This document shows positions 1-6,608 of a stretch of 6,608 nucleotides of DNA, piece by piece (position 1 is the first letter of the stretch; every line of letters starts with the position of its first letter). The DNA lies in NCBI GenBank assembly GCA_937873285.1, contig CALMNV010000034.1, forward strand, positions 1-6,608, given 5' to 3'. The translations under genes and the position numbers were made by a program. Source of the stretch: an uncultured Intrasporangium sp. (GTDB lineage Bacteria; Actinomycetota; Actinomycetes; Actinomycetales; Dermatophilaceae). The notes beneath the pieces were generated by a model. It searched no databases. It saw only the letters and a list, made by a program, of their open reading frames with translations, and was not told the DNA's origin.

Positions 1-399
1 CGCATCCCGACCGGCGTGCTGACGGTGGTGACGGGGGTCGCCGGCTCGGGCAAGAGCAGCCTCATCAACGACGTCTTCCTGGCGCAGCACCCGGAGGCGA
101 TCGCGATCGACCAGTCGCGCGTGACGGCGAACAGCCGCTCGGCCCCCGCGACCTACACCGGGATCATGGACGACATTCGCGCGGCCTTCGCGAAGGCGAA
201 CGGGGTCAGCCCCTCGCTCTTCAGCTTCAACTCGGCGGGGAGCTGCCCGAACTGCAACGGCCTGGGCGTGGTGTACACCGACCTGGCGTTCATGGAGGGC
301 GTGGTTTCCACCTGCGAGATCTGCGAGGGCAAGCGCTTCAAGGCCGAGGTGCTGGACTACCACTTGCGGGACAAGTCGATCAGCGATGTGCTCGACATG
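1..399 (+). other. UvrA-like excinuclease segment (ABC-II nucleotide-binding part, truncated)
   Basis: This segment reads as the start of the second ATP-binding domain of a UvrA paralogue. It has a P-loop at 34-60 followed by a serine-leucine-isoleucine-asparagine-aspartate run, then the IDQS motif, the SAPATYTG motif, and SLFSFNSAG leading into a zinc-binding module with cysteine codons at 244, 253, 313 and 322. It closes with CEGKRF, the EVLDY strand and ISDVLDM. In full UvrA proteins this is followed by about 200 more residues carrying the ABC signature and Walker B, which are absent here. The wording SFNSAGSCPNCNGLG and TDLAFMEGV is closer to UvrA-like drug-resistance proteins (DrrC/UvrA2 class) than to housekeeping UvrA. 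This rests on remembered family motifs. Without the signature motif the segment should not form a working ATPase dimer. Confidence 0.82.
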
Positions 400-1128
400 T
401 GGATCGGCAACAGCGAGCGCAACCTGCATGAGATCTTCGGCCAGGCGCGCCGCAACCACTTCGCCGGTCTCGACACCGCCCACGCCGAGGCGAAGGCGGC
501 CAAGGATCAGCTGGTGGCCGAGGCCGAGCGGCTGGCCGACAGCACCGACTGGGCCTCGACCGCGGGGGCGTTCAAGCGGCTGATGGACGAGTGGCGCCAG
601 GCCGGCCGGGCCAGCCGCGCCGAGGACGACCGGCTGTGGGAGCGCTTCAAGACCGCGCAGGACGCGTTCTTCGCCGCCAAGGACGCCGTCGTGGCGGCGG
701 AGGAGGGGTCGCTGCGGGACAACCTCAAGGTCAAGGAGGGGCTGCTCGCCGAGGCGGAGAAGCTCCTGCCGGTCACCGACATCGACAGGGCCAAGACCCA
801 GCTGAGGTCCCTCCAGGACCGATGGGACGCAGCCGGCAAGGTCCCCCGCGGCGACCTCGAGCGGGTGGAGAAGGCGCTCCGGCGCGTCGAGCAGGCCGTG
901 CGCGACACCGAGGACAAGCGGTGGCGGGCCAGCAACCCCGAGGCCGCCGCCCGCGCCCAGGGCATGGTCGACCAGCTCGAGCGCGCCGTGACCGACCTCG
1001 AGGCCGACCTGGAGCGGGCCCGCGCCGATGGCACCGAGCCTGAGGTCGCGAAGGCGCAGCAGGCTCTCGATGCCCGCCGGGCCTGGCTGGCCCAGGCCCG
1101 AGCCGGGCTGGAGGAGTTCGGCGGCTGA
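1..1128 (+). CDS. Chimeric ORF: UvrA-like ABC fragment, AAA+ fragment, DUF349 C-terminus (partial at left edge)
   Basis: The frame is open from base 1 and ends at TGA 1126-1128, so the true start lies outside the window; GTG at 16 lies inside the UvrA fold and is not a credible start. Numbering residues from that GTG, three segments follow. Residues 1-128 resemble the second ABC half of a UvrA of the drug-resistance/UvrA2 type: Walker A GVAGSGKSS, the IDQS and PATYTG motifs, and a CxxC/CxxC zinc module (C77, C80, C100, C103). Residues 129-147 resemble an AAA+ ATPase just before Walker B. Residues 148-370 are DUF349 with two repeats, ending in the family-like ARAGLEEFGG. The ABC signature and Walker B of UvrA are missing, as are Walker A and B of the AAA+ part and the N-terminal part of DUF349. 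No stop or frameshift breaks the frame. UvrA repair activity is very unlikely. It could be a fusion pseudogene, a genuine recombinant, or an assembly artefact; the segment identities are firmer than the existence of one functional protein. Confidence 0.75.
   Translation, partial: RIPTGVLTVVTGVAGSGKSSLINDVFLAQHPEAIAIDQSRVTANSRSAPATYTGIMDDIRAAFAKANGVSPSLFSFNSAGSCPNCNGLGVVYTDLAFMEGVVSTCEICEGKRFKAEVLDYHLRDKSISDVLDMWIGNSERNLHEIFGQARRNHFAGLDTAHAEAKAAKDQLVAEAERLADSTDWASTAGAFKRLMDEWRQAGRASRAEDDRLWERFKTAQDAFFAAKDAVVAAEEGSLRDNLKVKEGLLAEAEKLLPVTDIDRAKTQLRSLQDRWDAAGKVPRGDLERVEKALRRVEQAVRDTEDKRWRASNPEAAARAQGMVDQLERAVTDLEADLERARADGTEPEVAKAQQALDARRAWLAQARAGLEEFGG
400..456 (+). other. AAA+ ATPase-like fragment (region just upstream of Walker B)
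   Basis: The residues WIGNSERNLHEIFGQARRN match the AAA+ pattern MWxGxSExN(L/V)xxIFxxAR, which in complete proteins runs straight into the Walker B strand (PCVLFFDE). Here that strand is missing and the frame passes into DUF349 sequence. UvrA proteins normally continue after VLDM with a threonine- or serine-valine-glutamate helix, so this stretch does not belong to UvrA. The preceding methionine and perhaps all of DVLDM could belong to either parent. The assignment rests on about 19 residues, so it is plausible rather than proven. Confidence 0.55.
457..1128 (+). other. DUF349 protein, C-terminal part (two DUF349 repeats)
   Basis: Two helical repeats of the DUF349 type are visible: residues about 161-225 (KDQLVAEAERLADSTDW through the EWRQAGRASRAEDD turn to the LWERFKTAQDAFF helix) and about 238-298 (KEGLLAEAEKLLPVTD through the RWDAAGKVPR turn). 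A charged coiled-coil tail ends in LEEFGG. The family is cytoplasmic and of unknown function. In many actinobacteria a DUF349 gene of roughly 400 residues lies tail-to-tail with relA, exactly as here, so this segment is probably the native occupant. Its N-terminal half has been replaced by UvrA-like and AAA-like sequence. Only 14 bases separate its stop from the relA stop. Confidence 0.8.
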
Positions 1129-1142
1129 GCCGAGGCGCAAGG

Positions 1143-3419
1143 CTAGCGCTTGGTCCCGCCGCCGCTGACCCGGTAGACGTCGAACACGCCGTCGATGCGG
1201 CGCACCGCCTTGATGACGTGCTCCAGGTGGGCCGGGTCGCCCATCTCGAAGGTGAACCGGGAGATCGCGACTCGGTCGCGCGAGGTTTGCACCGAGGCCG
1301 AGAGGATGTTGACGTGCTGGTCGGACAGCACCCGGGTGACGTCGCTGAGCAGCCGGTTGCGGTCGAGTGCCTCGACCTGCAGCTGCACGAGGAAGACGCT
1401 GGCCGACGAGGGGGCCCACTCGACGTCGAGGAGCCGGTGCGGGTTCGCGGTCAGCGACTTGGCGTTGGTGCAGTCGACGCGGTGCACCGACACGCCGCTG
1501 CCCCGCGTGACGAAGCCGAGGATCTGGTCGCCCGGCACCGGGGTGCAGCACTTGGCGAGCTTGACCCACACGTCGGTCATGCCCACCACGACGACGCCGG
1601 GGTCGCCGCTGCGGCGGCGCATGGCTCGGGTGGGGGTCGTCGCCTCCGCGAGGTCCTCGGTGGCGCCCTCCACTCCCCCCACCGTCGCCACGATCTTGCT
1701 CACGACGTGCTGCGCGGACACGTGCCCCTCGCCGACGGCGGCATACAGCGCGTCGATGTCCACGTAGCGCAGGTCGGTGGCGATGGCGGTCATCGACTCG
1801 TGGCTGAGCAGGCGCTGCAGCGGCAGGTTCTGCTTGCGCAGCGCCTTGACGATGCTCTCCTTGCCGGCCTCGATGGCCTCCTCGCGCCGCTCCTTGGAGA
1901 ACCACTGCTTGATCTTGTTGCGGGCGCGGGCGCTCTTGACGAAGCCCAGCCAGTCGCGGCTGGGCCCGGCCCCGTCTGCCTTGGAGGTCAGCACCTCGAC
2001 CACGTCGCCGTTCTCGAGCCGCGACTCGAGCGGCACGAGGCGGCCGTTGACCCGGGCGCCGATGCAGTGGTGACCGACCTCGGTGTGCACGGCATACGCG
2101 AAGTCGACCGGCGTTGCCCCCGCCGGCAGCGCGACGACCGAGCCCTTGGGGGTGAAGACGTAGACCTCACCCGAGCCCATCTCGAACCGCAGCGAGTCGA
2201 GGAACTCCCCGGGGTCCTCCGTCTCGCGCTGCCAGTCGAGCAGCTGACGCAGCCATGCCATGTCGTTGACGGCGTCGTCGGGGCGCCGGGACACCTCGCC
2301 GTTGCCGACGTCCTTGTACTTCCAGTGGGCGGCGACGCCGTACTCGGCCCGGCGGTGCATCGTGTGCGTGCGGATCTGGATCTCGACCGGCTTGCCCTCG
2401 GGGCCGATGACGGTCGTGTGCAGCGACTGGTACATGTTGAACTTCGGCATCGCGATGTAGTCCTTGAACCGGCCGGGGACCGGGTTCCACCGCGCGTGGA
2501 GCGCCCCGAGGGCGGCATAGCAGTCGCGCACCGTGTCGACGAGCACACGGACCGCGACGAGGTCGTAGATGTCCTCGAAGTCGCGACCGCGCACGATCAT
2601 CTTCTGGTAGACCGAGTAGTAGTGCTTGGGCCGGCCGGTGACGGTGGCCTTGATCCTCGAGTCGGCGAGATCCAGCGCCACCTGCTCGCGGACCGTCGCG
2701 AGATACTCCTCCCGCGCCGGTGCGCGGTCGGCGACGAGCCGGACGATCTCGTCGTAGACCTTGGGGTAGAGCGTGGCGAAGCTGAGGTCCTCCAGCTCCC
2801 ACTTGATGGTGTTCATGCCGAGCCGGTGCGCGAGCGGCGCGTAGATCTCCAGGGTCTCGTGGGCCTTGCGGGCCGCCGACTCCGGCGAGACGTAGCGCCA
2901 GGTGCGGGCGTTGTGGAGCCGGTCGGCGAGCTTGATGACGAGGACCCGGATGTCGCGGGCCATGGCGATGACCATCTTGCGCACGGTCTCGGCCTGGGCG
3001 GCCTCGCCGTAGGTGACCTTGTCGAGCTTGGTGACCCCGTCGACGAGCATCGCGATCTCGTCGCCGAAGTCGCGCCGCAGCTCCTGCAGGCCGTATGCCG
3101 TGTCCTCCACCGTGTCGTGCAGCAGCGCGGCCGCCAGGGTCGGCGGAGTCATGCCGAGCTCGGCGAGGATCGTCGTCACGGCGAGCGGGTGGGTGATGTA
3201 GGCGTCGCCGCTCTTGCGCAGCTGTCCCTCGTGGGCCCGCTCGGCCACGGCATACGCGCGTTCGATGACGGTGAGGTCGGCCTTCGCGTGGTGCTGGCGC
3301 ACCGTGGTCAGCAGCGGCTCGAGGACGGGGTTGCCGGCGGGGCGGCTGGCGCCGAACCGTGCGAAGCGAGCGCGCACGCGGGCGGGAGCCGACGGCTCGC
3401 TGCGCACTTCCTCGCTCAT
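1143..3419 (-). CDS. relA: Bifunctional (p)ppGpp synthetase/hydrolase (Rel, RelA/SpoT family)
   Basis: The enzyme makes (p)ppGpp from ATP and GTP/GDP and also hydrolyses it, controlling the stringent response in the cytoplasm. The 758-residue length is normal for long RSH proteins. Domains in order: HD hydrolase (about 50-205; H77, H101-D102 in HDTVED, D166 in KLADRLHN); synthetase (about 260-370; Y330 in [11 protein letters not shown]346 in VEIQIRT); TGS (about 417-480, starting VYVFTPKG); helical region; zinc-finger-like CC domain (C624-C625, H646, C650); and ACT/RRM (about 673-752). The RFKD motif at 317-320 is the RxKD form known from bifunctional enzymes rather than the acidic form of synthetase-only RelA. 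The frame stays open far upstream, but ATG at 3419 is chosen because the protein starts MSEEVRSE like relatives and a -10 box is placed for a leaderless transcript. No Shine-Dalgarno precedes it. The stop is TAG. Confidence 0.96.
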   Translation of the reverse strand: MSEEVRSEPSAPARVRARFARFGASRPAGNPVLEPLLTTVRQHHAKADLTVIERAYAVAERAHEGQLRKSGDAYITHPLAVTTILAELGMTPPTLAAALLHDTVEDTAYGLQELRRDFGDEIAMLVDGVTKLDKVTYGEAAQAETVRKMVIAMARDIRVLVIKLADRLHNARTWRYVSPESAARKAHETLEIYAPLAHRLGMNTIKWELEDLSFATLYPKVYDEIVRLVADRAPAREEYLATVREQVALDLADSRIKATVTGRPKHYYSVYQKMIVRGRDFEDIYDLVAVRVLVDTVRDCYAALGALHARWNPVPGRFKDYIAMPKFNMYQSLHTTVIGPEGKPVEIQIRTHTMHRRAEYGVAAHWKYKDVGNGEVSRRPDDAVNDMAWLRQLLDWQRETEDPGEFLDSLRFEMGSGEVYVFTPKGSVVALPAGATPVDFAYAVHTEVGHHCIGARVNGRLVPLESRLENGDVVEVLTSKADGAGPSRDWLGFVKSARARNKIKQWFSKERREEAIEAGKESIVKALRKQNLPLQRLLSHESMTAIATDLRYVDIDALYAAVGEGHVSAQHVVSKIVATVGGVEGATEDLAEATTPTRAMRRRSGDPGVVVVGMTDVWVKLAKCCTPVPGDQILGFVTRGSGVSVHRVDCTNAKSLTANPHRLLDVEWAPSSASVFLVQLQVEALDRNRLLSDVTRVLSDQHVNILSASVQTSRDRVAISRFTFEMGDPAHLEHVIKAVRRIDGVFDVYRVSGGGTKR

Positions 3420-3425
3420 GGCCGA

Positions 3426-3431
3426 AGTGTA
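3426..3431 (-). promoter_or_regulatory. Candidate -10 box (TACACT) for a leaderless relA transcript
   Basis: On the minus strand TACACT occupies positions -12 to -7 relative to the A of the relA ATG, with six bases (TCGGCC) between. This fits the TANNNT spacing known for actinobacterial leaderless genes, where transcription starts at the first base of the start codon. No purine-rich ribosome site lies in the 29 bases between apt and relA. No convincing -35 hexamer is visible; that region overlaps the apt stop codon. Function is inferred from spacing alone. Confidence 0.5.
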
Positions 3432-3448
3432 GTCGGCGCCCCGCCCGA

Positions 3449-4000
3449 TCAGACGGTGAGGATGGCGTGCACCGGTCGGCGCCCGAGCCGTTGCCGGCCC
3501 CCCAGGGACGCCAGCTCGAGGAGCACGTCGACGCCGGCGACGACCGCCCCGGCTCGCTCCACGAGCTGGCAGGTCGCCGCCGCGGTCCCTCCGGTCGCGA
3601 GCACGTCGTCGAGGACGAGGACCCGCTGCCCCGCACGGAACGCGTCGGCTCGCACCTCGATGGCGGCAGTGCCGTACTCCAGGGCGTACTCCTCCTGCAG
3701 GGTCTCCCCGGGCAGCTTGCCGACCTTGCGGACCGGCACCAGGCCGAGACCGAGCGCATAGGCGGCAGCGGCGCCGAGGATGAAGCCGCGTGCCTCGATG
3801 CCGACCACCACGTCGACCTGGCCGGCGTGGCGGTGCGCGACGTCCTGGACGACCCGGGCGAAGGCCGGCCCGTCCGCCAGCAGCGGGGTGAAGTCCTTGA
3901 AGAGGATGCCCGGCTTGGGGAAGTCGGGGATGTCGCGCAGCCGAGCGGCGACGACCTGCGCGACGGTCCGGTCGGCGTCGGGGGTGGCCACCGGGGTCAC
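3449..4000 (-). CDS. apt: Adenine phosphoribosyltransferase
   Basis: The enzyme joins adenine to PRPP to give AMP in the cytoplasmic purine salvage pathway. The 183-residue protein has the family's layout: [20 protein letters not shown] near residues 22-41, the [10 protein letters not shown] loop at 67-76, the [10 protein letters not shown] segment at 91-100, the EYALEYG flexible loop at 104-110, and the PRPP-binding signature [14 protein letters not shown] at 127-140. Length is normal, with a short N-terminal extension. The start is GTG, overlapping the secF stop as GTGA, and only a weak GAAG lies upstream, so translation is probably coupled to secF. relA follows 29 bases downstream. Placement between secF and relA is typical of actinobacteria and puts purine salvage beside (p)ppGpp control. 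Confidence 0.96.
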   Translation of the reverse strand: MTPVATPDADRTVAQVVAARLRDIPDFPKPGILFKDFTPLLADGPAFARVVQDVAHRHAGQVDVVVGIEARGFILGAAAAYALGLGLVPVRKVGKLPGETLQEEYALEYGTAAIEVRADAFRAGQRVLVLDDVLATGGTAAATCQLVERAGAVVAGVDVLLELASLGGRQRLGRRPVHAILTV

Positions 4001-5205
4001 CGCTTCGACTTCGGTGGCCGTTTGGGCTGGTTGCGGGGTCCGGCCTGGGCGTACTTGTGCACGGGGCGTGGCACCACGTCGGTGAGCTGCTCGGCCGGGA
4101 CGGCGGTGGCGCCGGACGGTCGGGCCGCCACGGAGCCGTCGCGGTCTCCGGCCGGGGTCGCGGCGACCCGTGTCGACGCCGCCGCCTCGGGTGCGCCCGC
4201 CCCGACCAGCTGCGGCTGGGCGGGGGGCGTGCGACGCGTGTGCCGCGCGACGTAGGCGTCGAGGTCCTTGACCGCCCCGTCACGCCGCCGCAGGTCGACG
4301 AGCAGCGGGGTGGCGATGAAGATGGAGGAGTAGGCGCCGGCGGCGATGCCGATGAACAGCGCCAGGGCCAGGTCCAGCAGCGTGCCGGGCCCGAGCAGCG
4401 TGAAGCCCACCACGAGGATGGCGGCGATGGGCAGCAGCGCGACGACCGTCGTGTTGATCGAGCGCACGAGGGTCTGGTTCACGGCGAGGTTGGCGGCGGC
4501 GGCATACGACAGGCGCCTGGTGCGCAGCGCATCAGTCGTGTTCTCCCGCACCTTGTCGAAGACGACGACGGTGTCGTAGAGCGAGTAGCCGAGGATGGTC
4601 AGGAAGCCGATCATCGACGACGGGGTGATCTCGAAGCCGAAAAGCGCGTAGATCCCGACGGTGATGACGAGGTCGTGCACCAGGGCCACGAGCCCGGCCA
4701 GAGCCATCTTCCACGTGCGGAAGTAGAGGGCCATCACGATGGTGACCAGCACGAGGAAGACGATGAGGGCCTGGATCGCCTGCCTGCTGACCGACTCCCC
4801 CCAGCTCGGCCCGATGAGCGAGGCGCTGACCGCGGTGGCCGGCACCCCGAACGCCTTCGCGAGGGCGCTCTTGGCGGCGTCCGTCCTGCCCTCGGCGGCC
4901 GCGGTCTGGACGCGCACGGTGTTCTGCCCGACGACCGTCGAGGTGACCTCGCCCGTGATCCCGGCGGACGCCGCCGCGGCCTGGGCCTTCTGCTCGTAGC
5001 CGGCGGAGCTGGCCACGGACAAGACTCGGAACTCCGATCCGCCGCTGAACTCGATGCCGAAGTTGAGACCCCGGCCGATGAGGCCGACGAGGGCGAGGGC
5101 GACGAGGACCGCGGACAGGGCGTACCAGGCCTTCTGGCGCCCGATGAAGTCGATGGAGCGCCGGCCCGTGTAGAGGTCGTTGCCGAGCTGGGCGAAGTTG
5201 ATCAT
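3997..5205 (-). CDS. secF: Protein translocase subunit SecF
   Basis: SecF works with SecD in the cytoplasmic membrane to drive late steps of protein export through SecYEG, using the proton motive force. Visible features of the 402-residue protein: a first membrane segment near residues 25-45, then the exported-domain opening [15 protein letters not shown] at 47-61, and five further hydrophobic segments (about 143-162, 167-190, 197-217, 250-270, 276-303). Conserved membrane motifs are HDLVITVG at 177-184 and [17 protein letters not shown] at 206-222. Residues after about 310 form a Pro/Ala-rich cytoplasmic tail ending in a basic cluster (PKRPPKSKR), common in actinobacterial SecF. The ATG overlaps the secD stop as ATGA and is preceded by a good ribosome site. 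Its own TGA overlaps the apt GTG. Confidence 0.96.
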   Translation of the reverse strand: MINFAQLGNDLYTGRRSIDFIGRQKAWYALSAVLVALALVGLIGRGLNFGIEFSGGSEFRVLSVASSAGYEQKAQAAAASAGITGEVTSTVVGQNTVRVQTAAAEGRTDAAKSALAKAFGVPATAVSASLIGPSWGESVSRQAIQALIVFLVLVTIVMALYFRTWKMALAGLVALVHDLVITVGIYALFGFEITPSSMIGFLTILGYSLYDTVVVFDKVRENTTDALRTRRLSYAAAANLAVNQTLVRSINTTVVALLPIAAILVVGFTLLGPGTLLDLALALFIGIAAGAYSSIFIATPLLVDLRRRDGAVKDLDAYVARHTRRTPPAQPQLVGAGAPEAAASTRVAATPAGDRDGSVAARPSGATAVPAEQLTDVVPRPVHKYAQAGPRNQPKRPPKSKR

Positions 5206-6608
5206 GCGTGCGCCTTCCCTTCGGCGGCGGGTGCTCCCGGGACGGCGGTCTGCCTGGACACGGCGCCTCGTGCCGGCGCAGCGCTGCGCGCCGTCCCCGG
5301 CGCGGCGCCGAACTGGCCGCGACCGCGGTAGCGCGGGCTCTCATTGGCGCCGAGCCGTTGCGGGTCGAGGCCCGACCACGGATGGCCACCTCCGAAGAAC
5401 TTGGTGCGGGCCAGCAGCTGGACGCTCGGATGGGTGAAGAGCATGACGACGACCAGGTCGATGACCGTGGTCAGCCCCAGGGTGAAGGCGAAGCCGCGCA
5501 CGCTGCTCGACGCGAGGAAGTAGAGCACGCCGGCGGCGATGAAGTTGACCGCGTCGGCGGCGAGGATGGTCCGTCGCGCCCGCTTCCAGCCGGTCTCGAC
5601 GGCGGCGACGAGCGGCCGGCCGTCGCGCACCTCGTCACGGATCCGCTCGAAGTAGACGATGAAGCTGTCCGCGGTGACGCCGATGGCCACGATGAGGCCG
5701 GTCACGCCGGCCAGGGTGAGGCGGAAGCCGTGCGTCGTGCCGAGGACCGTCACGGCGAGGTAGCTGATCCCGGCGGCGACCACGAGGGAGGCCACCGTGA
5801 CGAAGCCCAGGGCGCGGTACTGCAGGAGCGAGTAGAGCACGACGAGCAGCATGCCGATCGCGCCGGCGAGCAGTCCGAGGGTGAGCTGCTCCTGACCCAG
5901 CTGCGGGGTGATGTCGTCCTGGGTCTGCAGCTTGAAGGACAGCGGCAGGGCGCCGAACTTCAGCTGCTGGGCGAGCTGCTGGGCGGAGTCCACGGTGAAC
6001 GAGCCCGTGATCGACGCCCGCCCGTCCGTGATGACGGCCCTCGCCTGCGGAGCCGTGATGACCGCCTTGTCCAGCACGACGGCGAACTGGTCCATGGGCG
6101 GGGAGCCCTGCAGGGCGTAGAGCCGGCGGGTGACCTCGGCGAACTTCTGCTTGCCGGAGTCCTTGAAGTTGAGGACGACCTCGACGATCGAGGTGGGGGC
6201 GCCGTTCGGGCCGGGCTGGAAGCCGCTGCTGGCGTCGGCGATCTCGCTGCCGTCGATCTCGACCGGACCGAGGATGTACTTGGTGGTGAGGTCCTGGCCG
6301 CAGGTGGCGATGGGAGCGGCGGGGTCGTCGACGACCTTGTCCATGCTGCCCGGCACGCCGCAGTTGAGGGCGAGGTACTGCTGGGTCACCTTCGTGGCCG
6401 CGGCGCCGGCCTTGGCCTGGTCCCAGCCGAGGCCGACGAGGCCCTTGGAGACCTCTGCGGCGAGGGTGGCCGGGCTCTCCTGGGGCGGTGCCGGCGGTGC
6501 GGTGGGCACGGGCGGTGCGGTGGGGACGGCCGGGGTGGGGACGGCCGGGGTGGGGGTTGCCGGGGTGGCCCCGGGCGTCGGCGTCGCCGTGGCGCCCGGG
6601 AACGCCTG
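5202..6608 (-). CDS. secD: Protein translocase subunit SecD (N-terminus beyond the right edge)
   Basis: SecD pairs with SecF in the membrane to pull exported proteins through SecYEG. The frame is open to base 6608, giving 468 visible residues. GTG at 6509 lies inside a low-complexity linker and is not the start; the first membrane segment and the DLQGG-type motif must lie outside. Visible parts (numbered from base 6608): a Pro/Ala/Thr-rich linker (1-45), the exported domain with SGFQPGPNG and DKAVITAPQ motifs, the LKFGALPLSF strand (about 217-226), and five membrane segments from about 243 onward. These include GVTADSFIVYFERIRDEVRDG (310-330) and VRGFAFTLGLTTVIDLVVV (370-388). Two cysteines in the exported domain (83 and 103) may form a disulfide. 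A low-complexity Ala/Arg/Pro tail ends the protein. The linker parallels the Pro-rich insert of mycobacterial SecD. Identity is firm. Confidence 0.95.
   Translation of the reverse strand, partial: QAFPGATATPTPGATPATPTPAVPTPAVPTAPPVPTAPPAPPQESPATLAAEVSKGLVGLGWDQAKAGAAATKVTQQYLALNCGVPGSMDKVVDDPAAPIATCGQDLTTKYILGPVEIDGSEIADASSGFQPGPNGAPTSIVEVVLNFKDSGKQKFAEVTRRLYALQGSPPMDQFAVVLDKAVITAPQARAVITDGRASITGSFTVDSAQQLAQQLKFGALPLSFKLQTQDDITPQLGQEQLTLGLLAGAIGMLLVVLYSLLQYRALGFVTVASLVVAAGISYLAVTVLGTTHGFRLTLAGVTGLIVAIGVTADSFIVYFERIRDEVRDGRPLVAAVETGWKRARRTILAADAVNFIAAGVLYFLASSSVRGFAFTLGLTTVIDLVVVMLFTHPSVQLLARTKFFGGGHPWSGLDPQRLGANESPRYRGRGQFGAAPGTARSAAPARGAVSRQTAVPGAPAAEGKAHA
5213..5220 (-). promoter_or_regulatory. 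Ribosome binding site for secF inside the end of secD
   Basis: On the minus strand AGGGAAGG lies seven bases upstream of the secF ATG, within the last codons of secD. It fixes the secF start at 5205 and, with the ATGA overlap, supports coupled translation of the SecD-SecF pair. Confidence 0.6.
6493..6527 (+). repeat. 18-bp period direct repeat in the secD linker
   Basis: GGCGGTGCGGTGGG followed by C or G and AC occurs at 6493-6509 and 6511-6527, one mismatch in 17 bases. On the minus strand each copy encodes Val-Pro-Thr-Ala-Pro-Pro. It abuts the 15-bp repeat and together they make the linker length likely to vary between strains. Confidence 0.75.
6521..6565 (+). repeat. 15-bp tandem repeat, G-quadruplex-type, in the secD linker
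   Basis: TGGGGACGGCCGGGG occurs twice exactly (6521-6535 and 6536-6550), with a third copy at 6551-6565 differing at three bases. Six G-tracts of at least four (6522, 6532, 6537, 6547, 6552, 6562) with loops of one to six bases make a strong G-quadruplex pattern on the plus strand, which is the template strand for secD. On the minus strand the units encode a repeated Pro-Thr-Pro-Ala-Val motif. Confidence 0.85.

Noticed and set aside
16..18. GTG at 16 as the start of the left gene
   Set aside because: It lies a few residues before the Walker A of a UvrA-type domain, and the frame is open to base 1, so the gene enters from outside the window.
1122..1160. Possible terminator hairpin at the DUF349/relA boundary (CGGC-TGA-GCCG and GCGC pairs)
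   Set aside because: Stems of only four bases, no T-run, chance level in GC-rich DNA.
1218..3761. 847-codon open frame on the plus strand, antisense to relA and apt
   Set aside because: It has no recognisable domain, an Asp/His/Arg/Val/Gly-heavy composition typical of antisense GC-rich frames, and runs across two well-identified genes.
3420..4283. Upstream extension of the relA frame by 288 codons
   Set aside because: The extension reads apt and the secF tail in another frame, is Arg/Pro/Gly-rich, and RSH proteins start near [11 protein letters not shown] at 3419 gives a normal length.
4057..5331. 424-codon open frame on the plus strand, antisense to secF
   Set aside because: Low-complexity Gly/Asp/Arg/Glu content and full overlap with secF; a shadow of high GC.
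6507..6509. GTG at 6509 as the start of secD
   Set aside because: It falls inside a Pro/Ala/Thr linker that continues in frame to the right edge. SecD needs an earlier membrane segment.

Overview
This is a GC-rich, densely packed actinobacterial window. Gene content and order (secD, secF, apt, relA, then a convergent DUF349 gene) match the conserved actinobacterial cluster. The DUF349 gene convergent to relA, together with general sequence style, suggests Micrococcales, perhaps the Intrasporangiaceae/Dermatophilaceae. That finer placement is inference from memory, not a computed result. No rRNA, tRNA, CRISPR array or insertion sequence was seen, and no gap exceeds 300 bases.

Right and centre, minus strand (6608 down to 1143): a compact operon. 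SecD enters from beyond the right edge, so its N-terminus and first membrane segment are missing. It overlaps secF by ATGA, and secF overlaps apt by GTGA. After 29 bases relA follows, a bifunctional (p)ppGpp synthetase/hydrolase. SecD and SecF are membrane parts of the Sec export machine. Apt salvages adenine using PRPP. Rel controls purine nucleotide levels through (p)ppGpp. The relA start codon sits exactly where a transcript from a TACACT -10 box would begin, so relA may also be made from its own leaderless mRNA.

Left, plus strand (1 to 1128): one uninterrupted reading frame built from three unrelated pieces. They are the second ATP-binding half of a UvrA-like excinuclease (to about 399), a roughly 20-residue piece of an AAA+ ATPase (about 400-456), and the C-terminal part of a DUF349 protein (about 457-1128). 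DUF349 is the expected neighbour of relA; the first two pieces are not. The junctions fall at stretches where the neighbouring families look alike. This is either a real recombinant or pseudogene, or an assembly chimera, and it is the most unusual item here.

Other points of note: a strong G-quadruplex-type repeat in the proline-rich linker of secD, and a marked context rule in Tyr-Ala codon choice (TATGCCG used, TACGCCG absent).
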